Source: Ananas comosus (taxonomy: Eukaryota; Streptophyta; Magnoliopsida; Poales; Bromeliaceae). Taken from it: 64,000 bases of DNA. Shown here one piece after another: positions 45,001 through 59,000 of the stretch; the stretch's first letter is position 1; each line of letters starts with the position of its first letter. Both the position numbers and the translations under genes were made by a program. The notes below the pieces were generated by a model, which worked only from the letters and a program-made list of their open reading frames with translations, was not told the DNA's origin and did no database searches. Where the stretch lies: assembly GCF_001540865.1 (NCBI RefSeq), contig NC_033632.1:5959629-6023628 (forward strand), in the 5' to 3' direction.

Positions 45001-48000
45001 AAATATTGTAAATCTTATAAAATTCTTGAACCCAAGTTTTCTCTTTTGGATATTTTGATAGATATTCACCATTGTGCCTCAAAGTTAAGTTCTGAATCAG
45101 GAAAACCCAAAGGAGAAAGTATTACACATGTAATTCCTACTTTAGATTTCTCACAAAGATCTTTAAATGGTCCTCCATACATGGCTGAAATTTGTAGAAA
45201 GAATTTAACTGTAAAAGGGAAGAAGAAGATACAAACTGAAGTTCTCCAAGACAATTGTAGTAGTTTGATGTAGATTCCACAGCCACAAATCGAACCTGGT
45301 GAAATGGGACCTCGGTATGATGTCATTGATATTACAAAAGGCAAAGAAACAGTTAAAACATCTATCAAAAGCGAACTAAACACTAAGCAATACCCGCCAT
45401 TGGGTGAAGAAAGAGTTCGATAAAAAGCGGATTAAACATTGAGCAATACCCACCATTGTTCCACTACATACCGCAAAATCTTCCTCATCAAAATGCCTAT
45501 ATCAATCTATCAATGGTTCAGATTGGAGATGAAGATTGATGTGCTAACTGCTTTGACAATTGCTTAGAATCCAAACTTCTTTGTGCATGTGCAAAGGTAA
45601 CCGACAGCGAGTTTGCATATACGAAAGATGGATTGCTCAATAAGCATTTTCTGGATTCATGCATTCTAATGCGCTGCAAATAAATAAATATACTCTGCTC
45701 AGACTCCCCTGGCTATCGAACAATATTATATTAGTGCCGAAACCTTCGTGCTTAGTAGTGCTTATTGAGCTGGAACCCATATGCACAACAAAATTATTCC
45801 GAGAACAAATGAGAGCAACCGGTTGCCTACGAAGTAGGCCATCCAAAAGTACCCTCACTACCAGGCAAAAAGGATTGGGTCTCTGTCAATTACCGCAACC
45901 ATTTGATATTTAAAGGGAAAGCCATCATAGAAGAGGTTTTAATGGAGGAATTGAAGCATTAAAAAAAAAGGAACACCAACATCTCTTTCAATAGAGCAGG
46001 ATAAAACTTTACTTTAAGCAACTTGGCAAACTTTAATGTAGATTTTTGGCATTCTAATTTTGTCTGACTTTGTTTTGATTTTATCATAATGTGATTCTGC
46101 CGTCGTCTAGGTTGTAGGAAGATTCAAGAATTGTGATCCCTGACTACAGATTTTAAAAATTTAAATTAAAATAACTACCAGTAAGATCTACAATCCAAAA
46201 TAAATTACAAATATAGCATTGCTCACTGTAAATGTCGGTAAAAATGTATGGAACTTACCTGAAACATGAGCCATTTCGCGAAGCGCCGTGCGATCGCCTT
46301 GGCATTTCGTCGAACAGGGTGCGAGCACTAGGGAGAGGGTATCATTTAAGTCACAGCATACACAGAATAAGTGGGAAATGTGCATCATATATGCTTCTTT
46401 CTCTAAAAGCACACATTCGGCATTTCGTCGAACAGGGTGCGAGCGCTAGGGAGAGGTTATCATTTAAGTCACAGCATACACAGAATAATTGGGAAATGTG
46501 CATCATATATGCTTCTCTCTAAAAGCACACATCTAAATACCTGACTTGAAGTAACAAATACTGATTTGTAGAACTCCGCTTATTAGAGCAATGCGGAGAA
46601 CTTTACCCCCTTTTTTGGCTATCAACAACTTCACTGCTCAGTGCTTGGTTTTCGCTTTGTGTTTCGGTTTCTTCATCATCATCACAGTGCAATGCGCATG
46701 GTGAGTGCGATAGTCGCTCACGCTTCCCAAAACAGCCCTGTGAAGAAGACACATGTAATGCAGGTTAGTGCCGACACCGTTCTACTGTTGTAATCTTCAT
46801 TGGGTGATCATCATGATCGTATCTATAAAAAACATCTATAAAGAATGTTTGCCAAATACCCTAATGCAAATCAGGCCATAATTCCGAAATTCAAACTTTT
46901 ATATGCACCAAGCACTTTACTGTGATTCTGAATCATGCCTTCTAATTTCTGAATTTAGAATTCAGCTAGAGAATTTAGAATTTAGCCAGAGAATTGAGAA
47001 TTCAAGTAGGCAATCCGGAATTCCACAAAGAATTGAAGGGAAACAAATATTCCTTGCTTAGATTCTCCATGAAATCGAACATCATTAGTTTGGAACCGAA
47101 GTCTCATTAGTTAGTAGTGCTAGTTGTATAAGAATTGCAAGCATTTCAGTACAAATAAGAGGGACTGGTTGCCTATAGAATAGGCCATCCAAAGTACCCA
47201 ATAAGAAACGAAGGAGGGTTGCGCCCCTCTCAATTCCCACAATTATTTGATATTCAAGGAGGAGATCATCATAGCATGGGAATTCAGGATTAAGCTTTGC
47301 AATTTGGAATTCTATGAAGAATATAAGGAAAATAAATATCCTTTGTCCAGAGTTCGTTTTCTTAATTCAGAACCCAGATTTCAGAACTTGGAAAGCAAAC
47401 TCATATGTATTGTTTCATATAAAAAGGAAGCTGCTGCAAAATTAAGAAACCTTTTTCTTTACCTACTCTTACTCTGATAGTGCAATTCAGATTCTACAAA
47501 CCTGAATTAGGAACACAGGATCCTGCTAGGCAATTGGGAATTCAGATGGGCAATACAGAGAAGGCAGTTCTATGGAATTTCCAGGCAGCAGAATCCAACA
47601 AGATAATTTAGAATTCAGCTAGCCAACTTAGATTCCAAATACATGCAGCATATAGTAAGGGTGAAAGATCGGTAGTTCGCATGTTACAAAATCTCAGCAA
47701 GATAATTTAGAATTCAGCTAGACCACTTAGATTCCAAATAAATGCAGCATACAGTCAGGGTGAAAGATCGGCACTTCGCATGTTATAAAATCTCGAGTCA
47801 GAATTAAACTGCAATGCTTACAGCCAAAAGCAAAGCACGTAAATTCTCAGACGAAAATGGGACAAAAATGATTGACTCGTTAAATTCGAACCTTGCCAAC
47901 ACGAAGCAAATCGATGCGTATGGAAAGCATGCAAGACTTGACAGAGGAGGTATCTATTTACTATGCAATTTTACAAAACTGAGGTAATCGATACCAATGC

Positions 48001-49421
48001 AATTAATCAAAATCCCACACAAAAATCTTAAGAGGGGAAAAAAGATAGAAAACAAATCCAGTGAGGATAAATTTTTTTTACTAAACAGCTGAAGAAGTCA
48101 CACAAAACGTTAAAAAAGCTCAACTTGATAATCGGAGATAAAATTGTCCATTAAGGATATAGGAAGCTTAACGAAACAGGAAGGAAATTTGCATAAGTGC
48201 TAAATACGGATTGTGCTAAATACGGATTGAGAATATGCATAAGCGTGCTCAACAGGAAGGAAACCTGAAGCTTTTGCAACTAACAAATAATCACAAATAG
48301 TGCTAAATACGGATTGTGAATTGTACATTTTTAATTTTTCACGTTTTAAGCCTCGAATTGTTAAACCTGAAAGGTTGCTGATGTAAACCACAATTCAGAA
48401 TTCGAAATTCAGAATTCGAATTTCTGATCCACAATTTTTCATGTGTAATTCTAACATGTGAGAAGCTAGAGAAATGAATTCTAGAATACTGCTGTCAGAA
48501 TTCAGTATTCTGAATTCGTACCTTGTGTATGGGGCAAAAATCTTTGTGCGATTCAAACAACGTATCTGAACTCGCTACTGTTATACACAGCAAACAGTTT
48601 GATGCAATTCTAAATTCGAAAACCTCAATATTGAATGGAGCATTTAGTTAGATAAGGGAGAATTCAGGTAGACAATTTAGAATTCAAGCAGACAATAAAG
48701 AATTCCATCACGATCAGACATATATATGTAATGGAATAACATTTACCACCATCCCCCGTGCCGCACCCCACCTCTCCAATGCCCGCGAAGCGTCCTGCGA
48801 TCACCTCGGCATTTCGTGGAACAGGGCGCGAGCGCTAGGGAGAGGGCGCGGGGGCCTGCGAGCTCCTCCGATCGAGATCGGGAAGAGGTCGGACAGAGAT
48901 AAGAGGCGGGATCAGGGAGAGAGAGATCTCCAGGAGCTGCAGATCTAGAATGGGGCGGTGCGCGAGGGGCGCGAGCGGGCGCCGGGCGAGGGTTGCACGC
49001 ACATGGCAGCGTGGGCGGGCCCGCCCGCACCGCGGATCTGCAGGACCTCCGCGCCCTGTGGGGCAACAGGGAAAGGAGGCGGGGATAGGGGCGCGGGAGG
49101 CATAGTGCGACAACTGTCCGCAACTTGGGGGCTTTGCGGGTCCAGAGGGGACATGAATCGGGGGAGAGAAAGAGGGAATCGAAGGCGCGTGAGAGAGAAC
49201 GGAAGAGACGGGGCGGACGACACGTCGGCCACAGATTGCCAGGTGCGCCCGACCCGCACCTGACCCGCGCTCGTGCCAGCCGCTGCCGCCCGCCCGCTGC
49301 GCCCGCCCGCGCTGGGAAACCACCGAAGCCCCCTGCAAAACGCGGGGAGGCTTCAAAGGGGCGCGAGAGAGGAGGGGCGCTGAGGAGGCGACACGTAGGG
49401 CACAGGAGAACTCAAGAATTA

Positions 49422-49470
<49 letters not shown>

Positions 49471-49973
49471 GAGCTACTATGCTATTGGAAGTATAGAGAA
49501 TCTGATACTTCCATCTTTTTGACCATTGGATCAAAAATTATACGGTTGAGATGATTGCGGTCCCCCCAGGGTTAGAGTAGTATCCCTAAGGTTGAGTGGT
49601 CCCCACAGGGTAATAGTATTAATACAAATGTTAGAAATGATTAAAGGGGTTGATGCAAGAGCCAAAAAATCGGAAGCACCAGATCTTCTATGCTTCCAAT
49701 AGCATAGTAGCTCTACTCTTTCTCTCTCTATATATATATAGAATATAGAACTAGGCTGGAATACTATCACTACACCAAGCTATTGGTGCTATTAATTTTT
49801 TAACCCTTGGATTGAGAAATATGTGCTTAGGATGATGTGGGCCCCCTAGGGTTGAGTGAGTGGTTGGTTGAATAGTATAATCTAACGGTTAAAAATAATC
49901 AAAGGGCTAAATCTAATGGTGAAAAACTCGATAGCACCAAATCCTTGGTGCTATCGATAGTATCCCAGCCGGA

Positions 49974-50016
<43 letters not shown>

Positions 50017-53000
50017 GTTGAGCTAGAATACTATCGTTAGCAAATAGGCTCCGTTGCTACCCATTTGTTTTCGATAATGAAGCATCCAAATCGACGATCG
50101 GCACAGTTGAACATGATCTATACCGCTTAAAATATCTAGAAATCAAATTCCAAATCTTTTCGACATCATTGACCTAATAATCAAAAGGTCCCAAAATTTA
50201 TAATTTTAATGGTCGATATGAGGCGTTTTAATGTTTAATGGTGTAAAGATATTCAAATCAATTGAATTTTGGTCAGAAGATGCTACTTTTAAGGGAACTG
50301 TTGACTTGCTAGAATTCGACTGCGGATATTGAATGCCTTCTGTTATTATTCTTGGAACTTCTAATCTTTGTAATAAGTGTACCAATAATTTTTCTATATT
50401 ATTTTCCTTTCTTTTCTTTTCTTTATTTTTATTTTCTTCTTGCCTTTTGTATCAATTGGCTGTTGTGAAGAGGATGGAGTCGCAGTTCCTTTGTTCTGTC
50501 CTTGTCTTTGTTGCCCTGTCTGTAACGCGGCTAATATATCTGCTGGTAATAGTGTTGCAATGTGTTCTTGAACTGTCTCATCCTGCTTGATGAAAGGTGT
50601 CTTTGGCTGTTGGTGGCTGTATGATCCTTCTTCTATCTGTCTTGTTTGGATAGGCTCTTGAATAGGTTTTTGTTTGATATCAGGTCGGATTATTTGTGAG
50701 GGTAATAATGGTGGGTAAGCTAGAGGTATTATTTGTGTTGTAGTAGGTTGTATTTGTGGTGGAGGTAAATAGGGTAGTGGTTGTGGTGGAGGTAATTGTT
50801 GAGGTACTGTTGGTTTATTATGTAATGTCAAAGCAGCTAATTGGGTTTTTAAGGCTTTAATTTGGTTTTGTAGCTTTTGTTTTTCTATCTCAAGACCAAG
50901 ACATTGGATCTGGCGCCGGCATATCAGATGATAGTGTTATGATGCATAATTTAGATACTATAGGGTAAAAAAAAAAATCCATGCTGTCAAAAAAAGGCAA
51001 AATTGGGATCCCTGCTGTGAGAAAACCCTTGTGGCTCACAGACAAAAATTAGGGGAAATTATTAAACTAAAAACTAAAAACCATTTCTCAAAGTACATTC
51101 TCCAAATTTCTCCAAGGAAAACGACAAAAGCACTAGTACTTTCTAGAAAGCATCTACAGGACAACATCTGCTTTTGCAAAAGAAAGAGCATATTCCACAA
51201 GACATCTACTTTAAAAAAGAAGACAATACAGAAATGACAACTCAGAAGGCTCTCCTTTACACCTAGCATCTCAGAGGCCTTTTTACAACCAGCAACTTCT
51301 CAGCACTTCCAAACCCTTCCTTCCACCACTATAAATAGAAAGCTTCTCCACCAACACAAGGCATATAGAGAAATCGAGAGTGAGAACAAGAGAGCCCTTA
51401 AGAGCAATAGTTTATGGCTTTTTTTGTTTCTTTCCTTTCTCTGTAAATTTTCCTATATCTTCTTAGTGTACAAAGTTTGAGAGTCTTGTAAACAAGTTCC
51501 TCCTCCTTTCGGGCCTTCTCGAAAGGGAAACCTTCTTGTATCTATAATCATGTAAGTCTTTACATTTCTTGTTTAATATAATTCTTGTTGTTCTTCTATC
51601 TATTATATTTTCCTTGCATCATGTAGGCCTATTATCTTGAACCGACCCTAGGTTATGCTAGGATTTCTCTTTGAATGAATACTTCATCTTGATCAGCTAT
51701 AAGACATATACGTTTGGTAGATTTCGTAAGAGCTTGAATATCTATTTAGGTCATCATGCCAACACTAAGGCGCTCGACTGTTAGACGATCTGAAAGCTCT
51801 GAAAACCGTATGCTAGGAGGGTCTTGTGCATCATCAGTCTGGCTCAAGTGGTATTCATCTAACCCAAAGTCCATTAGTATAGCCAACCCTAGGAGCAAGC
51901 TTTTAGGTCACTTGTAGAAGATGGACCAAACAGTTAGTTGGTTTTACATAACAAGTCATGCTACCAGTTACCAAACATTAGCATATAGATTTCCATAAAG
52001 GAAAATGTCGAGCAAGAATAAGTCGAATCTCTTTCTTTTGTTCCATTGCCAAACAAAAAGCCAAAGCCTAGCTTATTCCTTTTATTAAGCTTCCGGTGCT
52101 TTCTTGTAGGACACTGGATACTGTTTCCAAGATAATCAATAGAGTTGCAACTTGCAACCAAGGTTTAAAGTGTCGTGGCATGTGGGCATGCCGTTATGTC
52201 CCTGGCATGGTACGGCACACCGACACGTGGCACGCTTGCGTGCCGATAGATACGCATGACCTCCTATTGGCACGCTTTGGCACGTACTTATTTCAGTTTT
52301 TTGGTTCTAATAAACTCTCATAATGTTATTTTGAAAAATTTAAATAAATAATTATGAATATTTACTATGTATACCTTACTATACTCATCAATTAACATGC
52401 ATGTAAACTTTTTGTAAGTAAAGTACAACTATACCTGATGTAGAATAGAAATTAAAATACAATAATAAAATTCACGAGTACAATAATTATTTAAATTTAC
52501 ATCTTTATATAGAGATGACTGCTTAATTCCACATAGATCGTCCAGCTTGATCATATGACATATTGTCATTTACAGATACAAGATTTATTTGACAATGTTG
52601 ATATAAGTATTGCTGGTATTATGAGAAAGTCATATATTCCCGATATTACATCCATATTTTTTGTTCTTTTTTTTAAAAAAAAAAATATCCGATCAAAATT
52701 TGTTTAGGAGATTGATTTTTGTTCCCCTGATTCACCGAAAGCTTTGCGGTGTGACAAATTTTGACAAAATATTTTGCGAAAAAAAATGGATGTCTGTGGT
52801 GGAAGTGGAGGGCTCATGCCGCGAGACAGAGGAGGGGTCCGAGACCCCCCGTACCGTGGCCCCTTCTTGGGGGCATGGTACGACATGCCCCTGTGCCGTA
52901 CAGCACGGGCGGCACTTAATTCCTTGTTTGTACCAGGAAAAATATAATGAGATAAAGAATTATAAGAAATAATTAAATTAAAATTCAAAGACATATTTCT

Positions 53001-56000
53001 ATAGATATCATAGAAGGGAGTACCAAGTAGAGATATTACAACCTGTTTTTCCTTACCCCTTATATCTTTTTCCTTTTATAGCGTTTCCTTTCTCTTTATC
53101 TTTTCCGTATATTTCCTACTTTCCCTAATCTTTAAAATCCATAAAAAAAAGTGTCTATATTATTCATAAAACTCTTTTTTCTTTATATGTTACCCCAATA
53201 CCCCCTCTCTCTCTTGTTTATAAACTGTATATATATTTCTCCTTCAACCTACACCCTTTGTCTCTTATTTTCTGTGTTTTCTTCTCTTTTAAACTCTTCT
53301 CTTTCTATTTCTGTCTCTTTTTTCCCTCCTCTCTAACATATATATAAAAAAAGGAACCCCTCAAATCTGCTCGCCACTCAATTGCAGCTATAGGCTGTCT
53401 TGAAGCCCTCTGACCTTTCCTTATTGACACATTAAGTTTTGGTGATTCCATCCTAATGCCTCATATTACTTTTCAATAAATGGAACTGCAAGCTTCGTTA
53501 ACATATAACAGTTGATAGCTGAAAGAGCCATTGAGTTTAACAAAAGGTTTAAATATCCAATTTAATTGGCTAGTATAACTTCAATGAGAGTAACCAAAAA
53601 TCGATGCCCTTATAAATAAGGGGAAAAAGAGAAGTTGAAGGACCTATTTCAAAATGGCCTATAGTATAGGGGGTCTCAAAACAGTTTAATCAAGTCAAAG
53701 TTTAGCAAGTTCAGATTAATGTTTTTTAGTGTTTAATCAGCATTATCTTATGAACATCTACTGGTTCCCGCTAGTATTGATCAAAATTTGATCTCTATGG
53801 TTGATTCGGACAACATTTGTCGTAGCGACAGCGGCCTGCTGCGAAGGGTTGGTTGTCCAATAGTGAAAAATAATTGCTTAGTTGCAAGCAAGGATTTAAG
53901 TGCCCATTGGCACGGCCCGTATCTACTGTGTCATATCGTGCCAACAAAATATCGGCACGATACAGCCCCCGTGCCGATGGCACATCTCAAAACCCTCTAT
54001 TCTTTAAATTAGTTAGTAATTTTCTCAATAAAGTTCAAAATATTTGATAAAAATACATATAAACAGTTAGAATATTTTTTTGGTAAAGAAAATAAATATT
54101 TCATACTATTATGTGTTGGCACACATGAATTTTTTGTGACCGGCACGCATCGGCACGGCCCGGTACGCACCGTGCCGGCAAGTTTCCGGCACAACCACGT
54201 GCCATGGCACTTAAAATCCTTGATAGCAACCACTTTTCCAAACTTTGCTGCAGGTGCCGTGTGATAAAAGATGTTTACATTTGCAATTTTGTCCCTAAAA
54301 GTGCATTTCTTTTGCTTACTGATATTCAAGAAAGCCTTTTAGGCTCATGCCTTGCTTTTTGAGACTATTGATATAGTATCTGGCTTGTGCCTCTGGTTTT
54401 TAGATACTGTATCTCAGTATAAGTTATATAAGCTTTACTTCTCTAATATTTGTATTCTGTTCAGTATAGGCTATAGGTGGATCACAAAGTTTCTCGCCCT
54501 TTGCTGTTATGCCATGCTACTTATGCCAGGTTTCGTCCAAAGTGAGTAATGGGAATTTTTGAAAGTTTACTGAACATTACAGTGATTCTAGTACGGATAA
54601 CTTTTCAACATCTTGAGCAAATTTTGAAATTATCTTCTTGTTTGATTGTTTGAGGATAAAAATAATTAAATATCATCCGTACATTTGAGCTATCACATAG
54701 TAAAATTTCCCACACCCAATCTAATCTGGTTGCTTTATTCCAGTTGGATATTATTACTTCTTCTCACGACAAGTCCGTAGGAGTATAGTTTATGGAGAAC
54801 AGCCAAGGAACAGGTGAATATTTCTTATCAAAGATTGCGTTTGCTCTACCTAATGCTTAGATCTCATTCATGTAATGCAATTATTATTCTGCAATTGTTT
54901 GTAGTAATAGACAAACAGCATAATGTGCCAATCATTTGCTTTCGAACCTGTTTAGTCCAGCTAGAGCTTTTATAGAAGTGTTTTCCAATTAAAATTATTT
55001 GAATGAGCAACTAGCATCTTTCAAGAAAAATCTTCTCAACAGCTTGTCACTATAGTAGAAGTAGAAGATCCAATTTGAAGCTGCTATTCCTGAAAGCTTA
55101 AAAGCTTAATTTACCTCGCACTTTTTTTTTCTCTGGAGGCTTTTGCTATACGAATAGGTGTTCTAGAAGCTATACCATACAAGCACTATGCTGAGCGGCA
55201 TCAAGGCATACTTAATTGAATAGGCAGATATGTTTCTGCAGGTTGGATTTGTATTTACCTACCAATATGAATGGTCTACAACCTGTTGTGGCATTTGTGA
55301 CTGGTGGAGCATGGATCATAGGGTTAGTAGCTCCAATTTTGGCATTCTTCTCTTTTGGAATTTGTACAGAATTAATGTTTGTTTACCTGTTGAAATTTGG
55401 CTTACCTGCTGAAATTTGCTCTTTTTAGCTATAAAGCTTGGGGTGCTCTTTTAGGCAGACGATTGGCAGAGAGAGGCGTGATAGTTGCATGCATAGATTA
55501 CAGGTATCTATTTAAGGGCCTAATACGACAGTACAATGTTTATGTCTTTAATTGTGGAAATACACAGCTAGGCCTATTTGGTTTCTATTAAATATGTAAC
55601 ATTTTAATTGTGGAGATCTTTCTGCAGAAATTTTCCTCAAGGGACAATTAGTGACATGGTAGAAGATGCTTCCCAGGGAATCTCATTTGTGTGCAACAAC
55701 ATTACTAGTTATGGAGGTGATGCTAACAGGTACATACTAGCAGTTCATGATGCAAATTTCTATTCTGTATCACTGAGACAGTAACTTTCCCTTTATACTT
55801 CGGGGACTGCCGTGCCTAACTTTTTATCTCCTTTGGTGGAAACTGAACATTTATACTTAATAGATTCGTTGATTGAAACATGATTTATAAGACCTTTGTA
55901 CTAATTTTGCCCTGTGAGGACTGGTGTTCTTAGGCAAGCGGCACATGTCCAGGCTAGTAGGGTATGCATGCTGTGAAGTAAATCAGGCCAATCTTGATGC

Positions 56001-59000
56001 AACTTTCATTGCTCATTAGTGTCATTAGTCATATATACAAAGGCATGTGTGATTTTGTTGATTATTTTATTTTGCAGTATAGAATGAAAGCTTATATGAT
56101 GTATCTACCATCATTGCCATCGTCAGTTCGTCATTCAAGCAATTCCCAATAATATGGGACTGTTGCACAGGCATAGTTGCACGGATACGAGATATAGATA
56201 TGATTATGATATGACACGGATACGGCGATATGACAAATTATGAAAGTCTTAGGATATGATATGTAGGGTATATGGTAATAAAAAGTTATTTTTAATGCAA
56301 ATATTATTATTATATATGATAATATACATTTAGAAAGGTTAATAAACTTTGAATGATTACTCAATGACTTAATGTAAAGCAATAAACTGACTAACTTGTG
56401 TAAAGATATAAACATAGTTGACTTTTGTTCATCAAGTAAAATTGACCAGACCAGTTATAATCATTAGTTTATGTCAACCATGAAATAATGGTGCAGGTGT
56501 CATCCGACTACAATATAACTCGATCCTCTATCTGGCAAGTATTCAAGGTCTGTTTGGTTCACATTATCTTGCCAGAATTACAGGGAATCCTGTAGGAATT
56601 TTTCTGATTGCTGAGTTTGATTCATTTTGCATGTAATTTGGTTTGTAATACAACATTAATAACAGCGCAAGATAACCCAAAAAGTATTACTAGAGAGGGG
56701 GGTGAATATCTTGCATTACTAATTGCGGGTTATCGTGCAACGTAAGAAAAATTCCAAAGTTATGCCTCCCTATCATTAATTGCTTCAAATTTAAATTTAA
56801 AATAAATTCAAAATTTCTCATTTAATAGACATAGTTAAGTTTGAATTTAAAATTTACATTTTCTAAATTTAACTTTGAAGTTGAATTTTGAATTCTAATA
56901 TGAATTTGAATTTGAACTTTGAATTGAAAAATCTGAATTTGAACTTAAAATTCAAATTTAAAATCTGAATTTAAATGTAAAATTGAATTCAATTTCTGAA
57001 TTTGAATTTGGAATTCGGGTTCAAAAACAAAATTTGAAATTTGAAATTTAAACTCAAAATCATGATTTGGATTTAAAATTTGAACCAATATTTATATTTA
57101 AATTTAAATCTGAATTTAATTTTAAATGTAAATTCAAATTTTACATTCAATTTTCAAATGAATATGCATATGAGGGTACTCTTGCAATCATGCACGCTTT
57201 CCTATTAGGATGACTGAAATATATAAGATGAACCAAACAGAGTAATCTTTTATATGCGGCAATCGGACATTGCATTACTACACCAAACCAAACGCTGCAA
57301 TACAATTAGTAGTAATCTGCTTCAGAGATGTCATATTAATAATTATGTTGAAATAACCCGCAATGTTGCATAGCGCGAACCTAACTGGCCCTTTAGCATA
57401 TGCGTATCCCTCAAGTATCCGTCAAATATTCGGTAATTTTCTGAATTTTAAAAAATGTCGGATACTCTAAAAGTATCCGGTACATACTTGGCGGGTATCA
57501 GGTAAGTATCGGTATATCCAGTACGATACGATAGGTAAAATGAAGTATTTGTCCATTATAGATATGAGTAGGCAAGGGACTAATATTAAAGTGAAAAGGC
57601 TCCATCTTTTTTTGTGAGAAAACCATCCGTAAAGGATGGGACGTTTGGCAGAGCCTTACATACAGGTCGACGTATAAACTCAAGGATAGGGTCAAAGTTA
57701 GCAGAATATAGCAGTGTTTATGACTAGTCATCAACTTGACATTAATCCTTGAGTAGTGATTTCTAAGTCTTTGTTTTCAAATATTTTGAGATGTTGACTA
57801 CATATTTGCCTGTATGTTGCAGTATTTCGATGCCTTTTAGAATATTTCTGATTGTCGTCAAATAGGTGTCGTAGAAGAATCATTTTTTTTTCCTTTTAAG
57901 CCTTTAGAAATCAACCATCAGGGGTTTTTCTTTTTATGCATTTTAGCAGTTGCTAACAAGTGTTCATATGAACTACAAGACAAATTTTGGGTTTACATAT
58001 TGCATAGATAACTTCTAGGCTTCCTTTAAATGTTATATTGATGAGAGAAATTGAGCATGTTGCCAAAGGAACTGAAAGAGAATATTAATAATAAGTGTTA
58101 TAAAAGGATGAAAAAAAATGAAAGAAGAATTTAACGGAGAGAAAATTCCAGACCATTATGAAACAAATTTAATAGTTCGTTTGGTATAGCCATTAATCCG
58201 TATCAATTTGGTTAACGCATTCTCTGTCCAGTAGAAAGTGAAGAACCCTCTCATATAGTAATTAATTAATTCCAAACTACGCTAACCCTAGGGTGGCAAT
58301 TTGTGCTGCCATTTTATGTTGTTGTGTCAAAGGTAAGGTGTAGCATATTTGGGCTGGGCTGACACAACTAATTGATAATATCAAAAAATTAAATCCAAGA
58401 ATAACATGACACGACACATGTGACATGTTCAATAATGGCTTGTGTTCGGATGTCAAGAATTGAACTCGTTTAATGCAGTCTAAACTAGATGAAACAAAAC
58501 TAACCTCACCCCCTTACCACAACCCATTTGACCTATTAATCTATTATGAATTATAAGAAGCACGCGTTTTATTTGCATTAATTCATTTAATTGTGTCCAT
58601 CTTTGTGGTGGAATCGTATTTGTAATAACCTGACCCGCTTATTAATTGTATCACAAGTGTTGACACATTTTCAATCCCGAAATGACTTATGACAAACCTG
58701 TACCTGCTTTATCTCTTGTTTGGTTCTAGTCGTATGCAATTGTTGTGTTCAAAATTGTCTCTAGCAGTTTGCAGTATTTTAATCTAGACGGTCGGTCAAG
58801 TTAGAGAACTTTTATGATGACTAAATACCATGAACATGAAATTCCAGCTAGGTTTGGAATCATAGTGATCTCTGTTAGTCTGTAGGAACCAATTTTGAAT
58901 CTCAAAAGATATCCTAAGATATATTCGAAGATTCTACAGAAAATCTACAACATATGGAGTTCTTTACAAATTCCATTTTTCTCAAAATATTCTATAGCAA

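Larger units (their letters stand above)
49431..50017. repeat. Cluster of (TA)n and (CT)n tracts separating foldback MITEs
   Basis: TA tracts at 49431-49462 and 49728-49740, and (CT)n then (TA)n at 49976-50017. Each abuts one or two of the MITEs at 49468, 49749 and 50018. Confidence 0.85.
41738..54464 (+). other. ICME intron 1, about 12.7 kb
   Basis: Bounded by GT (41738) and AG (54463-54464). It contains microsatellites, AATTTAAATTT low-complexity DNA, SUVR-like gene debris, diverged exon-like repeats, a GC island, foldback MITEs and inverted-repeat elements, listed separately. The rest (about 42625-44040) is AT-rich with no gene I can support. One ambiguous base (n) sits at 43962. Confidence 0.88.

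Noticed and set aside
48835..49356. 173-codon minus-strand frame and overlapping plus-strand frames in the GC island
   Set aside because: They are Arg/Pro/Ala-rich on both strands, a GC-content effect. I kept the region only as a GC island.
54468..54469. Alternative acceptor AG for ICME exon 2 four bases downstream
   Set aside because: It gives an immediate stop in the joined frame. The acceptor before 54465 yields GIGYRW, which matches the family.
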